Source of the DNA: Thalassomonas actiniarum
GTDB taxonomy: Bacteria > Pseudomonadota > Gammaproteobacteria > Enterobacterales > Alteromonadaceae
Length of the DNA stretch: 64,000 bases
Direction of reading: 5' to 3'
Assembly: GCF_000948975.2 (NCBI RefSeq)
Contig: NZ_CP059736.1
Location: 496,001 to 560,000, forward strand
Shown here: positions 52,684-62,600 of the stretch, piece by piece
How the letters are laid out: every line of letters begins with the position of its first letter
Position numbering within the stretch: the stretch's first letter is position 1
Position numbers and translations under genes: made by a program
Notes under the pieces: model-generated
Databases searched by the model: none
What the model saw: the letters and a program-made list of their open reading frames with translations, nothing else
What the model was told of the DNA's origin: nothing

Positions 52684-55600
52684 AAGCTGAAAGCATTATT
52701 GAAAAAGCATTGGATCAAGGGGTTCACCTGTTTTTGCAGGATGGCAAGTTAGGTTTTAAGCAGAAAAAAGGCAGCGTTTTTTCACCTGAACTTAAACAGG
52801 AAATCGTCGCCAACAAGGCTGAAATCATTGATTTCCTCGGCCAATACAGCGCACAGGATAAAGTGGCGAGAACAAAAGTAACCCGGTTTGAACGCAACGG
52901 CGCGCCGGTATCGCTTTCTTTCTCCCAGCAGCGTTTGTGGTTCCTTGACAAGCTTAACGGCGCCAGTGCCGAATATAATATGCCCGCCGCCTTTGAAGTG
53001 GTGGGGGACTTTGATCTTGGTGTTGCCGAGCAGGCGCTGGAGCGCATTATCAAGCGCCATGAAATCCTGCGTACCGTTTATATCGAAAACCAGGACGAGA
53101 CCCTGCAGCATATTCGGGACGAGGTAAGCTTCCAGTTTAGCCGCCACGATTTGAGCGCTCTGGAGCAGCAGGCACAAACCGAGCAGCTATCGGCGTTAAT
53201 TGCACAAGACTTACGCCAGTCTTTCGATTTAAGCAAAGATCTTATGGTACGCGGCGGTTTCGTTACCCTAAGCCAGGGACGCGGCGAACAGGCGAAAGGG
53301 GTGCTGTTATTTAATATGCACCATATCGCCTCCGACGGCTGGTCGATGGATGTGCTGATACGCGAGTTTGTCACCCAATATCAGGTGATCTCCCTGGGAC
53401 AGGCAGATCCGCTGCCGCCGCTGGAGATCCAATACAGTGATTATGCCCAGTGGCAAAGAGAGTGGCTGCAGGGGGAAGTACTGGACAAGCAGCTGGCTTA
53501 TTGGGATAAGCAGCTATCGGATGTGCCCCAGGTACACAGCCTGATGCTGGACAACCCCAGACCCGAAGTACAGCAGCATATGGGGGCCAGTGTTTTCGGT
53601 CAATTGCCTAAAGCGGTGGCGCAGTCGCTGCAATCCCTTGCCCGGCAATTTAACTTAACTCCCTTTATGTTGTTGCACAGTGCCCTGGCCCTGGTGTATT
53701 CACGGCACAGCAACAGTCACGATATCGTGATCGGCACCTCGGTTGCCAACCGGATGCAGGCGGAGCTTGAGCCGTTGATCGGCTTTTTTGTCAATACCCT
53801 GGTCTTAAGGGTCGATACCAGCCATCAGCGCCTGGATCAGTATTTACAACATGTGCGCCAGGTGCACCTGGATGCCCAAAACAACCAGGATGTGCCGCTT
53901 GAGCAGCTGGTGGAACGGTTAAACGTGACCCGGGATACCTCGCATACCCCGCTGTTCCAGCTGATGATGGCCAGCAACAGCGATTATGCCTTGGGCGATA
54001 AGCCGGCGGACAATAAACTGGAACTGGCGGGGATCACTATGTCGCCGCTGGCAGGGCAGGAGATCACCTCCAAGTTTGATATCGATGTCGACCTGTGTAT
54101 GAGTGACGATGGAGTCGCCTTAACCTGGACTTACGATACCAGTATCTTCAGCCACGAGCATATTAGTGAATTTAATGAGCATATGCTCAACCTGCTAACC
54201 GCCTATGCCGAGGCACAAGCTGAATTGGCCGGCGGCGCTGAGATTAACACCGCGGATCTGTCTATGCTGTCAACGGCGCAAGCGCAGTATTTGCTGGAAA
54301 CCCTTAACGATAACAAACTCGAATATGTCAAAGACAAGCTGGTGCATGAGTTATTTGAACAGCGCGCCGCCGCACGTCCCGATGATATTGCCGTTGTTTT
54401 CGGCGACAGCAAGCTGAGCTATGGCCAGTTAAATGAGCAGGCCAACCGCTTAGCCCATTACCTGCACGGACAAGGGGTTAAACCGGACTCGCTGGTCGGT
54501 ATTTGCCTGGACCGCTCGCTGGAGATGACGGTGGCTATCCTGGGGATATTAAAAGCCGGCGGCGCCTATGTGCCGCTCGATCCCGCCTATCCGCAGGAAA
54601 GATTGTCGCATATGCTCGACGATGCCGATTTAAAGCTGGTGATCACTAAAAGCTCGCTTGGCGCCGCGCTGGATTTAACCGATAGGGTTAGTCTTTGTTT
54701 AGACCGGGAAGACCTGGGGCAATACCCGGCAGATAATTTACCGGCAGCACTTACCGGGGTCACTCCCGCCCACCTGGCCTATGTGATTTATACCTCAGGC
54801 TCTACCGGACGTCCTAAAGGGGTGATGGTTGAGCACCGCCAGCTGAACTGTTTCCTGAGCAATGTTGGCGAGCGTTACCAAATCCGGGCAGAGGATAATG
54901 TTTTACAGTTCTCCACCATTAACTTTGATATTTTTGTCGAAGAGTATTTCGGCGCCTTATGCCACGGTGCAACCCTGGTATTAAGGGATGAGGACTGCAT
55001 GGGAGATCTGGTGGCCTTTTACCAGTTCTGCCGCCAATACCAGGTTTCTGTCGTGAGTTTACCGACTTCATTCTGGCACCAGCTGATGTTAAACGACCGG
55101 GTATCGCCGCCTGAGGCTTTACGTCTGGTGATTGTCGGCGGAGAAGCCTTGCAGTTGCCCCTGGTGAAAGCCTGGTTAAGCGAACCGGGTGCGCCTGAGC
55201 TGATCAATACCTACGGCCCGACAGAAGCCACGGTTACCGCATGCGGTTATCATATCAGGGATGGGGAGATCAGTTATAAAACACCGCCAATCGGCAAGGC
55301 GAATAAAAATGTTGCCTTGTATGTCCTCAATGCATTTAAACAAGTGACGCCTTTTGGCAGTGTCGGTGAACTTTATATCGGCGGTGAAGGGGTTGCCCGC
55401 GGTTATTTAAACCAGGCGCAGCTGACACAGGAGTGCTTTGTCGCCAATCCGTTTAGCGACAATCCGGAAGATCGCCTTTATAAAAGCGGCGACCTGGTGC
55501 GCTACCTGCCCGACGGTAACCTGGAATTTATCGGCCGGGCCGATGATCAGGTTAAAATCAGGGGATTCCGTATCGAGCTGGGAGAAATTGAAAACCAGCT

Positions 55601-58600
55601 ATCCCGCTGTGACAATGTCGCCAGTACCCTGGTGCTTGCCCTGGAAGATGAGAGCGGGCAAAAACAGCTGGCGGCTTATGTGAACCCGCAGACCTTTGAA
55701 TCTTCTGCCCCCGGGCAGGCGGCATTTATCGAGTCGTTAAAAGAAACCCTGCAACAGACCTTGCCGGAATACATGGTGCCGTCGGCGTTTGTGTTGATGG
55801 AACAATGGCCTTTGACCGCCAACGGTAAGATTGATAAAAAAGCCCTGCCGTCCCCGGACAGCAATGGCGGGCAAGGGCATTATCTGGCGCCGCAAACGCA
55901 AGTCGAGCAGACCCTGAGTGAAATCTGGGGCCGGTTATTAAAAATGGATGCCGGACAAATCAGCACAGATGCCAACTTCTTTGCCCTGGGCGGACACTCG
56001 CTGCTTACCGTACGTTTAGTGGCGGAGATCAGAAAGCAGCTGCAGGTGGAAGTCTCGGTGAAAGCCGTGTTTGATGCCGGTACCATCCAGGAGCTGGCAC
56101 AGGTGATCGATCAGAAGAACTCGAGTGCCCTGATACCCCAGGTAAAACCGGTTGCCCGGGATAACAATACCATGGCGTTATCTTTCGCCCAACAAAGGTT
56201 ATGGTTTATCGACCAGTTGCAGGGAGGCAGCGCCGAATACAATATGCCGGTAGCGTTTGAAGTCAGCGGCGCTTTTGATGCCGATATCGCAGAGCAGGCG
56301 CTTGGCCGGATTATCGACCGCCATGAAATCCTGCGTACCCGTTACCTTGAAAAGAGCCTTGAAAAGAGCCTTGAAAAGAGCCTTGAAAAGAGCCTTGAAA
56401 ATAAGCTTGAAAAGAGCCTCGAAAGCAAGCCGGGCAACAGTTTTGAAAGCAAGTTTGAACAGCACTTTGAAGACAAATTTGAAAATAAGCTGGCCAAATC
56501 TCTGGAAAGCAAATTTGATAGCAATGAAAACAACAGCCCGACGCAGGGCGGTGAAGCATTACAGCAAATCATGCCGGAGGCCGACTTTAAACTGACCCGA
56601 CATGATTTATCCGGTCTGGATGCCGGTTTGCGTCAGTATCAGCTAAGCGCCCTGGTTGATGCTGACATGAGGCAGCCTTTTGATTTAACAAAAGATTTAA
56701 TGGTCCGTGCCAGTTATATCTCCCTGGATAAAAGTCAGGGCACGGGAGCGCTGTTATTTAATATGCACCATATCGCATCCGATGGCTGGTCAATGGAAGT
56801 ACTGGTACGTGAATTTGTCAGCCAATACAAGGCAATAGCTTCAGGCCAGGCCAATCCGTTGCCGCCGCTTGAAATCCAATATGCCGATTATGCCCACTGG
56901 CAGCGGCAATGGCTGCAGGGGGAAGTGCTGGAAAAACAACTGAGTTACTGGGACAAGCAATTAAGCGATGTGCCTGCGGTACATTCGTTAGTGCTGGACA
57001 AGGCCAGACCGGAAGAGAAGCAGCATGTCGGTGATATCGTTTGTGGCAAGTTATCGCCACAGGTGGCGCAGCAGTTAGAAGCGCTGGCCAAGCATTATCA
57101 GCTGACGCCGTTTATGCTGCTGCACAGCGCCCTGGCATTGGTACTTTCCCGCCACAGCAACAGCTCGGATATTGTTATCGGCAGCCCGATAGCAAACCGG
57201 ATGCAGGCGGAGCTTGAGGGGCTGATCGGTTTCTTTGTCAATACCTTAGTGCTGCGTCTGGACACGGCTCATGACAAACTTGGGGACTATTTCCGTCATG
57301 TGCGCCAGGTGCATCTCGATGCCCAAAACAATCAGGACGTGCCGTTTGAGCAACTGGTGGAGCGCTTGAACATTCCGCGCAGCACCGCCCATACGCCGCT
57401 GTTCCAGATCATGTTATCTACCAACAGCGATTACGGCATCGCCGGGGAAAATACTTTAGAGCTGGACGGGGTGACCTTATCCCCGCTGGAAAGCGACTGT
57501 ATTACCGCAAAATTTGATTTAGATATCGGCATCAGCATGAATGCGGACGGGGTGGACATACAGTGGACCTATGATACCAGTATCTTTAGCGGTGAGCATG
57601 TCGGTCAGCTAAATGCCCACCTGGAAACCCTGCTAACGGCAATGGCAGAGCTTATATCGGTGGATAAACCGGCAGCAGACACTAAGATCAATGCTTTAGA
57701 AATGTTAACGCCGCAGGAAAGTGATTATCTCCTTCATGGCCTTAATAACAGCGCCGTGGATTATCCGCAAGACAAAGGCATTCATGAATTATTTGCCGCA
57801 CAAGCGATGCAGACCCCGGATAATATCGCCCTGGTTTGTGAAGATCATCAGCTCAGCTATCGTGAGCTTAATGAAAACGCCAACCGCCTGGCCCGTTATC
57901 TGTCGGCTCAGGGGGTTGAAAAAGAAACCTTTGTCGGTGTGTGTTTAAACCGCTCTGCCGAGATGGTGGTGGCCGTTTTAGCTATACTCAAAGCCGGCGG
58001 CGCTTATGTGCCGTTAGATCCCGGTTATCCTCAGGCGCGTTTACAGCATATCTTAACCGATACCGGCGTGCGCCATGTGCTCACGGCCAGTCATTTGGCG
58101 GCTGCACTGCATGTTGAACAAGGCGATGATATTTCAGAGACAGGTATCGAACTGCTATGTCTGGATGATGCTGCACTGCAGGCCGAGGTGATGGCATACT
58201 CCGACGCTGAGCTTGAAAATAACAAAGATCAGGGGCAAGCAGGCGCCGATCTGGCCTATGTGATTTATACCTCGGGATCAACCGGCTTACCTAAAGGGGT
58301 GATGGTGGAGCATCACAATGTGACCCGATTGGTGATCAACAGTAATTTTGTGCCTCTGGATGAAAGCACCCGCTTTTTACAATCGGCGCCGATTGCTTTT
58401 GATGCCGCTACCCTCGAACTTTGGGGACCGTTACTTAACGGCGGCCAATGTATTGTTTATGGCGAACAACAAGTTGATTTGCAACAGCTGACCGACTTTA
58501 TTGTTAAGCATGAGGTTAATACCCTATGGTTAACGGCGGGCTTATTCGAGCAGTGGAGCGAAATGCCTGTGCCGCCATGTGATATCAAGTATCTGCTGGC

Positions 58601-59642
58601 AGGGGGAGATGTCCTTAATGTCGATGCGGTCAAGCGGGTGCAGGAGAAAATTCCCGGCATTTGCGTGATTAACGGTTATGGTCCGACAGAAAATACCACC
58701 TTTACCACTTGTCACCCTGTTAACAATGGTGTTACACTCAATTCGAATATACCGATAGGTAAAGCGATCCAAAACACCAGCACTTATGTGTTGAATGACT
58801 CCCTGACCCTGACACCTTTGGGTGCAGTAGGGGAACTATACACAGGTGGCGCAGGGGTTGCCCGCGGCTATTTGAATCAGGAGCAGGCAACACAGGCAAG
58901 TTTTATTGCCAACCCCTTTAGTGATAATGACGATGACCGCCTTTATAAAACCGGCGATCTGGTCCGTTATCTCAGCGACGGTAATTTAGAGTTTATCGGC
59001 CGGGCGGACAGCCAGGTTAAAGTACGCGGTTTCAGGATTGAGCTGGCAGAAATTGAACATCAGCTTAATTTAGCCCAAGGGGTGCACTCGTCCGTGGTCT
59101 TGGCCAAGGGAGAGGGCAGCGGAGATAAACAACTTGTTGCTTATGTTAAAGGGGATCTCACGCATGAGAGCGAAGAAGAAAAAACCGCGTTTGTCACGCC
59201 GTTAAAAGTTTCTCTTGCGCGAGCCTTGCCTGACTACATGGTGCCGGATGTTTTTGTTGTGGTCGATGAATGGTCGTTAACGGCAAATGGCAAGATAGAT
59301 AAAAAGGCATTACTCGGTCTTGAAGGGGTAGTACTGCAAACCGAGTATGTTGCACCACAGACGGATATTGAAAAATCTCTGGTGCAGATCTGGTCTTCGC
59401 TATTAAAGCTGGATGCGGATAAAATAAGCATAACCGCCAATTTCTTTGAACTTGGGGGGCATTCACTTTTAGTTACCAGATTGAAAGCGTTAATCGAATC
59501 CGAGTTCGGGATGGAATTTAATGTCAAAGATCTGTTTGAACTTTCAGATATAACAAGTGTGGCGCAAGTCATAAGTAAGAATTTGCTTAAGCGCGATCTG
59601 GATTCAGTTGAAAGTGAACTTCTTGACGAGGTTGAGTTTTAA
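52674..59642 (+). CDS. Two-module NRPS with a charged repeat insertion in C2 (NRPS3)
   Basis: This 2322-residue protein has an N-terminal TubC-type docking domain (SIIEKALDQGVHLFLQDGKL), C1 (from 79), A1 (556-1060), T1 (LGGHSLL near 1103), C2 (from 1167), A2 (1702-2215) and T2 (near 2260). C2 carries an extra 67 residues (about 1225-1291), mostly LEKS repeats and SLESKF-like units, between the strand ending RTRYLE and the normal QQIMPEADFKLTRHDL. HHIASDGWS follows intact, so the domain may still work. Hand-read codes: A1 DIESIGTVTK (very close to NRPS2 A2, unassigned) and A2 DALWLGGTFK (Val-like, same as NRPS1 A2 and A4). The tail ends DSVESELLDEVEF, acidic. The start overlaps NRPS2 by 10 bp. 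Confidence 0.97.
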   Translation: MAIKAESIIEKALDQGVHLFLQDGKLGFKQKKGSVFSPELKQEIVANKAEIIDFLGQYSAQDKVARTKVTRFERNGAPVSLSFSQQRLWFLDKLNGASAEYNMPAAFEVVGDFDLGVAEQALERIIKRHEILRTVYIENQDETLQHIRDEVSFQFSRHDLSALEQQAQTEQLSALIAQDLRQSFDLSKDLMVRGGFVTLSQGRGEQAKGVLLFNMHHIASDGWSMDVLIREFVTQYQVISLGQADPLPPLEIQYSDYAQWQREWLQGEVLDKQLAYWDKQLSDVPQVHSLMLDNPRPEVQQHMGASVFGQLPKAVAQSLQSLARQFNLTPFMLLHSALALVYSRHSNSHDIVIGTSVANRMQAELEPLIGFFVNTLVLRVDTSHQRLDQYLQHVRQVHLDAQNNQDVPLEQLVERLNVTRDTSHTPLFQLMMASNSDYALGDKPADNKLELAGITMSPLAGQEITSKFDIDVDLCMSDDGVALTWTYDTSIFSHEHISEFNEHMLNLLTAYAEAQAELAGGAEINTADLSMLSTAQAQYLLETLNDNKLEYVKDKLVHELFEQRAAARPDDIAVVFGDSKLSYGQLNEQANRLAHYLHGQGVKPDSLVGICLDRSLEMTVAILGILKAGGAYVPLDPAYPQERLSHMLDDADLKLVITKSSLGAALDLTDRVSLCLDREDLGQYPADNLPAALTGVTPAHLAYVIYTSGSTGRPKGVMVEHRQLNCFLSNVGERYQIRAEDNVLQFSTINFDIFVEEYFGALCHGATLVLRDEDCMGDLVAFYQFCRQYQVSVVSLPTSFWHQLMLNDRVSPPEALRLVIVGGEALQLPLVKAWLSEPGAPELINTYGPTEATVTACGYHIRDGEISYKTPPIGKANKNVALYVLNAFKQVTPFGSVGELYIGGEGVARGYLNQAQLTQECFVANPFSDNPEDRLYKSGDLVRYLPDGNLEFIGRADDQVKIRGFRIELGEIENQLSRCDNVASTLVLALEDESGQKQLAAYVNPQTFESSAPGQAAFIESLKETLQQTLPEYMVPSAFVLMEQWPLTANGKIDKKALPSPDSNGGQGHYLAPQTQVEQTLSEIWGRLLKMDAGQISTDANFFALGGHSLLTVRLVAEIRKQLQVEVSVKAVFDAGTIQELAQVIDQKNSSALIPQVKPVARDNNTMALSFAQQRLWFIDQLQGGSAEYNMPVAFEVSGAFDADIAEQALGRIIDRHEILRTRYLEKSLEKSLEKSLEKSLENKLEKSLESKPGNSFESKFEQHFEDKFENKLAKSLESKFDSNENNSPTQGGEALQQIMPEADFKLTRHDLSGLDAGLRQYQLSALVDADMRQPFDLTKDLMVRASYISLDKSQGTGALLFNMHHIASDGWSMEVLVREFVSQYKAIASGQANPLPPLEIQYADYAHWQRQWLQGEVLEKQLSYWDKQLSDVPAVHSLVLDKARPEEKQHVGDIVCGKLSPQVAQQLEALAKHYQLTPFMLLHSALALVLSRHSNSSDIVIGSPIANRMQAELEGLIGFFVNTLVLRLDTAHDKLGDYFRHVRQVHLDAQNNQDVPFEQLVERLNIPRSTAHTPLFQIMLSTNSDYGIAGENTLELDGVTLSPLESDCITAKFDLDIGISMNADGVDIQWTYDTSIFSGEHVGQLNAHLETLLTAMAELISVDKPAADTKINALEMLTPQESDYLLHGLNNSAVDYPQDKGIHELFAAQAMQTPDNIALVCEDHQLSYRELNENANRLARYLSAQGVEKETFVGVCLNRSAEMVVAVLAILKAGGAYVPLDPGYPQARLQHILTDTGVRHVLTASHLAAALHVEQGDDISETGIELLCLDDAALQAEVMAYSDAELENNKDQGQAGADLAYVIYTSGSTGLPKGVMVEHHNVTRLVINSNFVPLDESTRFLQSAPIAFDAATLELWGPLLNGGQCIVYGEQQVDLQQLTDFIVKHEVNTLWLTAGLFEQWSEMPVPPCDIKYLLAGGDVLNVDAVKRVQEKIPGICVINGYGPTENTTFTTCHPVNNGVTLNSNIPIGKAIQNTSTYVLNDSLTLTPLGAVGELYTGGAGVARGYLNQEQATQASFIANPFSDNDDDRLYKTGDLVRYLSDGNLEFIGRADSQVKVRGFRIELAEIEHQLNLAQGVHSSVVLAKGEGSGDKQLVAYVKGDLTHESEEEKTAFVTPLKVSLARALPDYMVPDVFVVVDEWSLTANGKIDKKALLGLEGVVLQTEYVAPQTDIEKSLVQIWSSLLKLDADKISITANFFELGGHSLLVTRLKALIESEFGMEFNVKDLFELSDITSVAQVISKNLLKRDLDSVESELLDEVEF
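56346..56545 (+). repeat. 12-bp tandem repeats inside the NRPS3 C2 domain
   Basis: Four perfect copies of CTTGAAAAGAGC (56346-56393) are followed by degenerate copies with GAAAGCAAG and GAAAATAAG up to about 56520. All are in frame and encode LEKS-like units. Other C domains in the window lack any such insert at this place. Confidence 0.92.
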
Positions 59643-62600
59643 ATGAAGGAAGCACAAACTCTTGTTCGGCAATTAGCCGAACAAGGTATCGAAGTCTATT
59701 TGCAGAAAGGAAAGTTAAAGGCGAGAGCATTAAAGGGGGGCTTAACCCCCGAATCTACTTTGTTGATTAAAAATAATCTCGATAAGATTATTGAATATCT
59801 GCACCTGACCCAGGAACAAGATGTTTTAAAATCAGCCAAAGCCAAGATAGTGCCCGCCGGTGACCAGAGCAAAGTTCTTTCCTTTGCCCAGCAGAGGTTA
59901 TGGTTTATCGATCAGCTCCAGGGAGGCAGCGCCGAATATAATATGCCGGCCGCCTTCGAGGTTGAGGGGGAATTTTCCCCCGAGGCCGCCGAGCAGGCGC
60001 TGTCGGTCATTATCCAGCGCCATGAAGTCTTGCGTACCGTTTATCTTGACGGCGGTGAAGAAGCCAGGCTGGAACTTAATACTGAGCCAGACTTTGCCCT
60101 TACCCGACATGACCTGACTGCTTTAGAGCCGCGGGCCAGGCAGGACAGGTTAAGGGCGTTAATAGATTACGATATGCAAAAACCATTTGATTTAAAACAA
60201 GATCTAATGGTTCGCGCTAGTTTTGTTGCTTTAGAAAAAGCCTCCCAAGCCGGGCAAAAGCCGGCAAGGGGGGCGTTATTGTTTAATATGCACCACATCG
60301 CTTCCGACGGCTGGTCGATGGAAGTGTTGATTCGTGAATTTGTGGCCTTATATCAGGCAATTACTCAAGGTCGCGCAGTACCGCTGCCGCCTCTGGATAT
60401 CCAGTATGCAGATTATGCCCACTGGCAAAGAGAATGGCTGCAGGGAGAGGTGCTGGAAAACCAGTTGAGTTATTGGGACAAGCAGCTGGCGGATGTGCCG
60501 CCGGTACACTCTCTGCCGCTGGATAAACCCAGGCCGGAAACCAAGCAATATCTTGGTGATAATGTCTCCGGGCAGTTATCCGCGGGAGTGGCAAGAAAGT
60601 TACAGCTCCTGGCTACCCGCCATCAGTTAACCCCGTTTATGTTACTGCACAGCGCCCTGGCGCTGGTGCTGTCACGGCACAGTAACAACAAGGACATCAT
60701 CATCGGCACCCCGGTGGCGAACCGGATGCAGGCGGAACTTGAGCCGTTAATCGGTTTCTTTGTCAATACCCTGGTGCTGCGGCTCGATACCGGCCACCAG
60801 CGGCTCGATGATTATCTGGCCCATGTGCGGCAAGTACATTTAGACGGGCAAAACAACCAGGATGTACCTTTTGAACAATTAATTGAACGCTTAAATATTC
60901 CCCGCAGCAGTGCACACTCTCCATTATTTCAGATCATGTTATCCACCAATACCGATTATGGTCTGGGTGATAAAGGCTCAGGCAACAAGCTGGATTTAGC
61001 CGGCCTGTCGCTTTCTCCTTTATCCAGCGATGTGATCACTGCCAAGTTTGATCTGGAAATCAGCATTAGCATCAGCGATCAGGGGGTCGGATTACACTGG
61101 ACTTACGACAAGAGTATTTTTACCGGCGAGCATATTAACCAGATTAACAACCACCTGATGACGTTATTAACCTCAATGGCAGGAATTGAAACTAGTGCCG
61201 GTGAGGATGTTAAACTTGCCTCTCTGGCAATGTTGTCATCTGAGGAAAGTAAATACTTACTTGAAACCCTTAACGAGCGTCAGCTGGACTATCCGCAAGA
61301 TAAACTTATCCATGAATTGTTTGAAGCCCAGGTTGAAAAAAATCCCGATAATATAGCTTTATCCTTTGAAGGACAATCTCTTAGCTATCATGAGTTTAAT
61401 AAAAGGGCTAACCGCCTGGCCCATTATCTCAGGCAGCAGGGAACCGGTCCGGAAACCTTAGTCGGCATTTGCCTGGATCGTTCGCCGCAGATGTTGATTG
61501 CCATGCTGGCGGTGCTTAAGGCCGGCGGCGCTTATGTGCCGCTGGATCCGGGTTATCCCCAGGCTCGCCTGCAGTATATGATCCAGGACAGCGGCGTGAA
61601 ATATGTGCTGACCAGGGCCGAGTTGATCCGGGAGCTGGATTTTGAGGCAAGCACAAGATTGATTGACTTGGATGATCAAGCACTTATCAGCAGTTATCCC
61701 GCCAGCAACCCTGGCAGGAGCGAACAGCTCACGCCGGAAAACCTTGCCTATACCATTTACACCTCCGGCTCAACCGGCAAACCTAAAGGGGTGATCGTCG
61801 AACATCATGCCTTTGTCAGCCGTTTATATGCTTTTGACCGGGCATTTGATCTGGGCAGCGGCGATGTGGTGCCGAGCATCGCGTCTTTTGCTTTTGATAT
61901 TTCCCTGCTGGAACTGATATATCCCCTGAGCTGCGGCGCCGAGGTTAAGATCTTGCCGCGGGCGAAAATCATCAATGTCGCCGAGCTCAGACAAGCGCTG
62001 AAAACTTGTACTTTTGTGCATATGGTGCCCAGCCTGGCCCAACTCTGGCTGGATGAAGTTGTCCGGGACAATGCCACCGGCGATTATCCTGCTTTGAAAT
62101 ATATCGCCACCGGCGGCGATGCTGTGCCTGAAAACTTGCTGACATCGTTAAAACAGGCGCTGCCGGAGGTGACCTTGTTGCAGTTTTACGGCCCGACCGA
62201 AGCCGTGCTTTTCTGTGTCTGCCATCCGCAGGCGGCCCAGGCGCCTTCGTCCTTGGGAACGGGAATCGATAATGTCAGCCTTTATGTGCTCGATGATGAT
62301 TTAAAATTACAACCGCAAGGGGCCGTGGGCGAGTTATATGTCGGCGGCAGTGCCCTGGCGAGAGGTTATTTGCACCGCCCCGAGCTGACCCGGGAGCGCT
62401 TTATTCCCCATCCGTTTAAAACCGGTAGCAAGGAGCGCTTGTATCAAACGGGAGATCTGGTGCGTTATCTGCCTAACGGCGAGCTTGAATTTAAAGGACG
62501 TAAAGACGACCAGGTGAAAATTCGCGGTTTCAGGGTCGAACTGGGGGAAATCGAGCAGCAATTAGCCGCCTGTCCCGAGGTGAGCAGTAACCTGGTGCTG

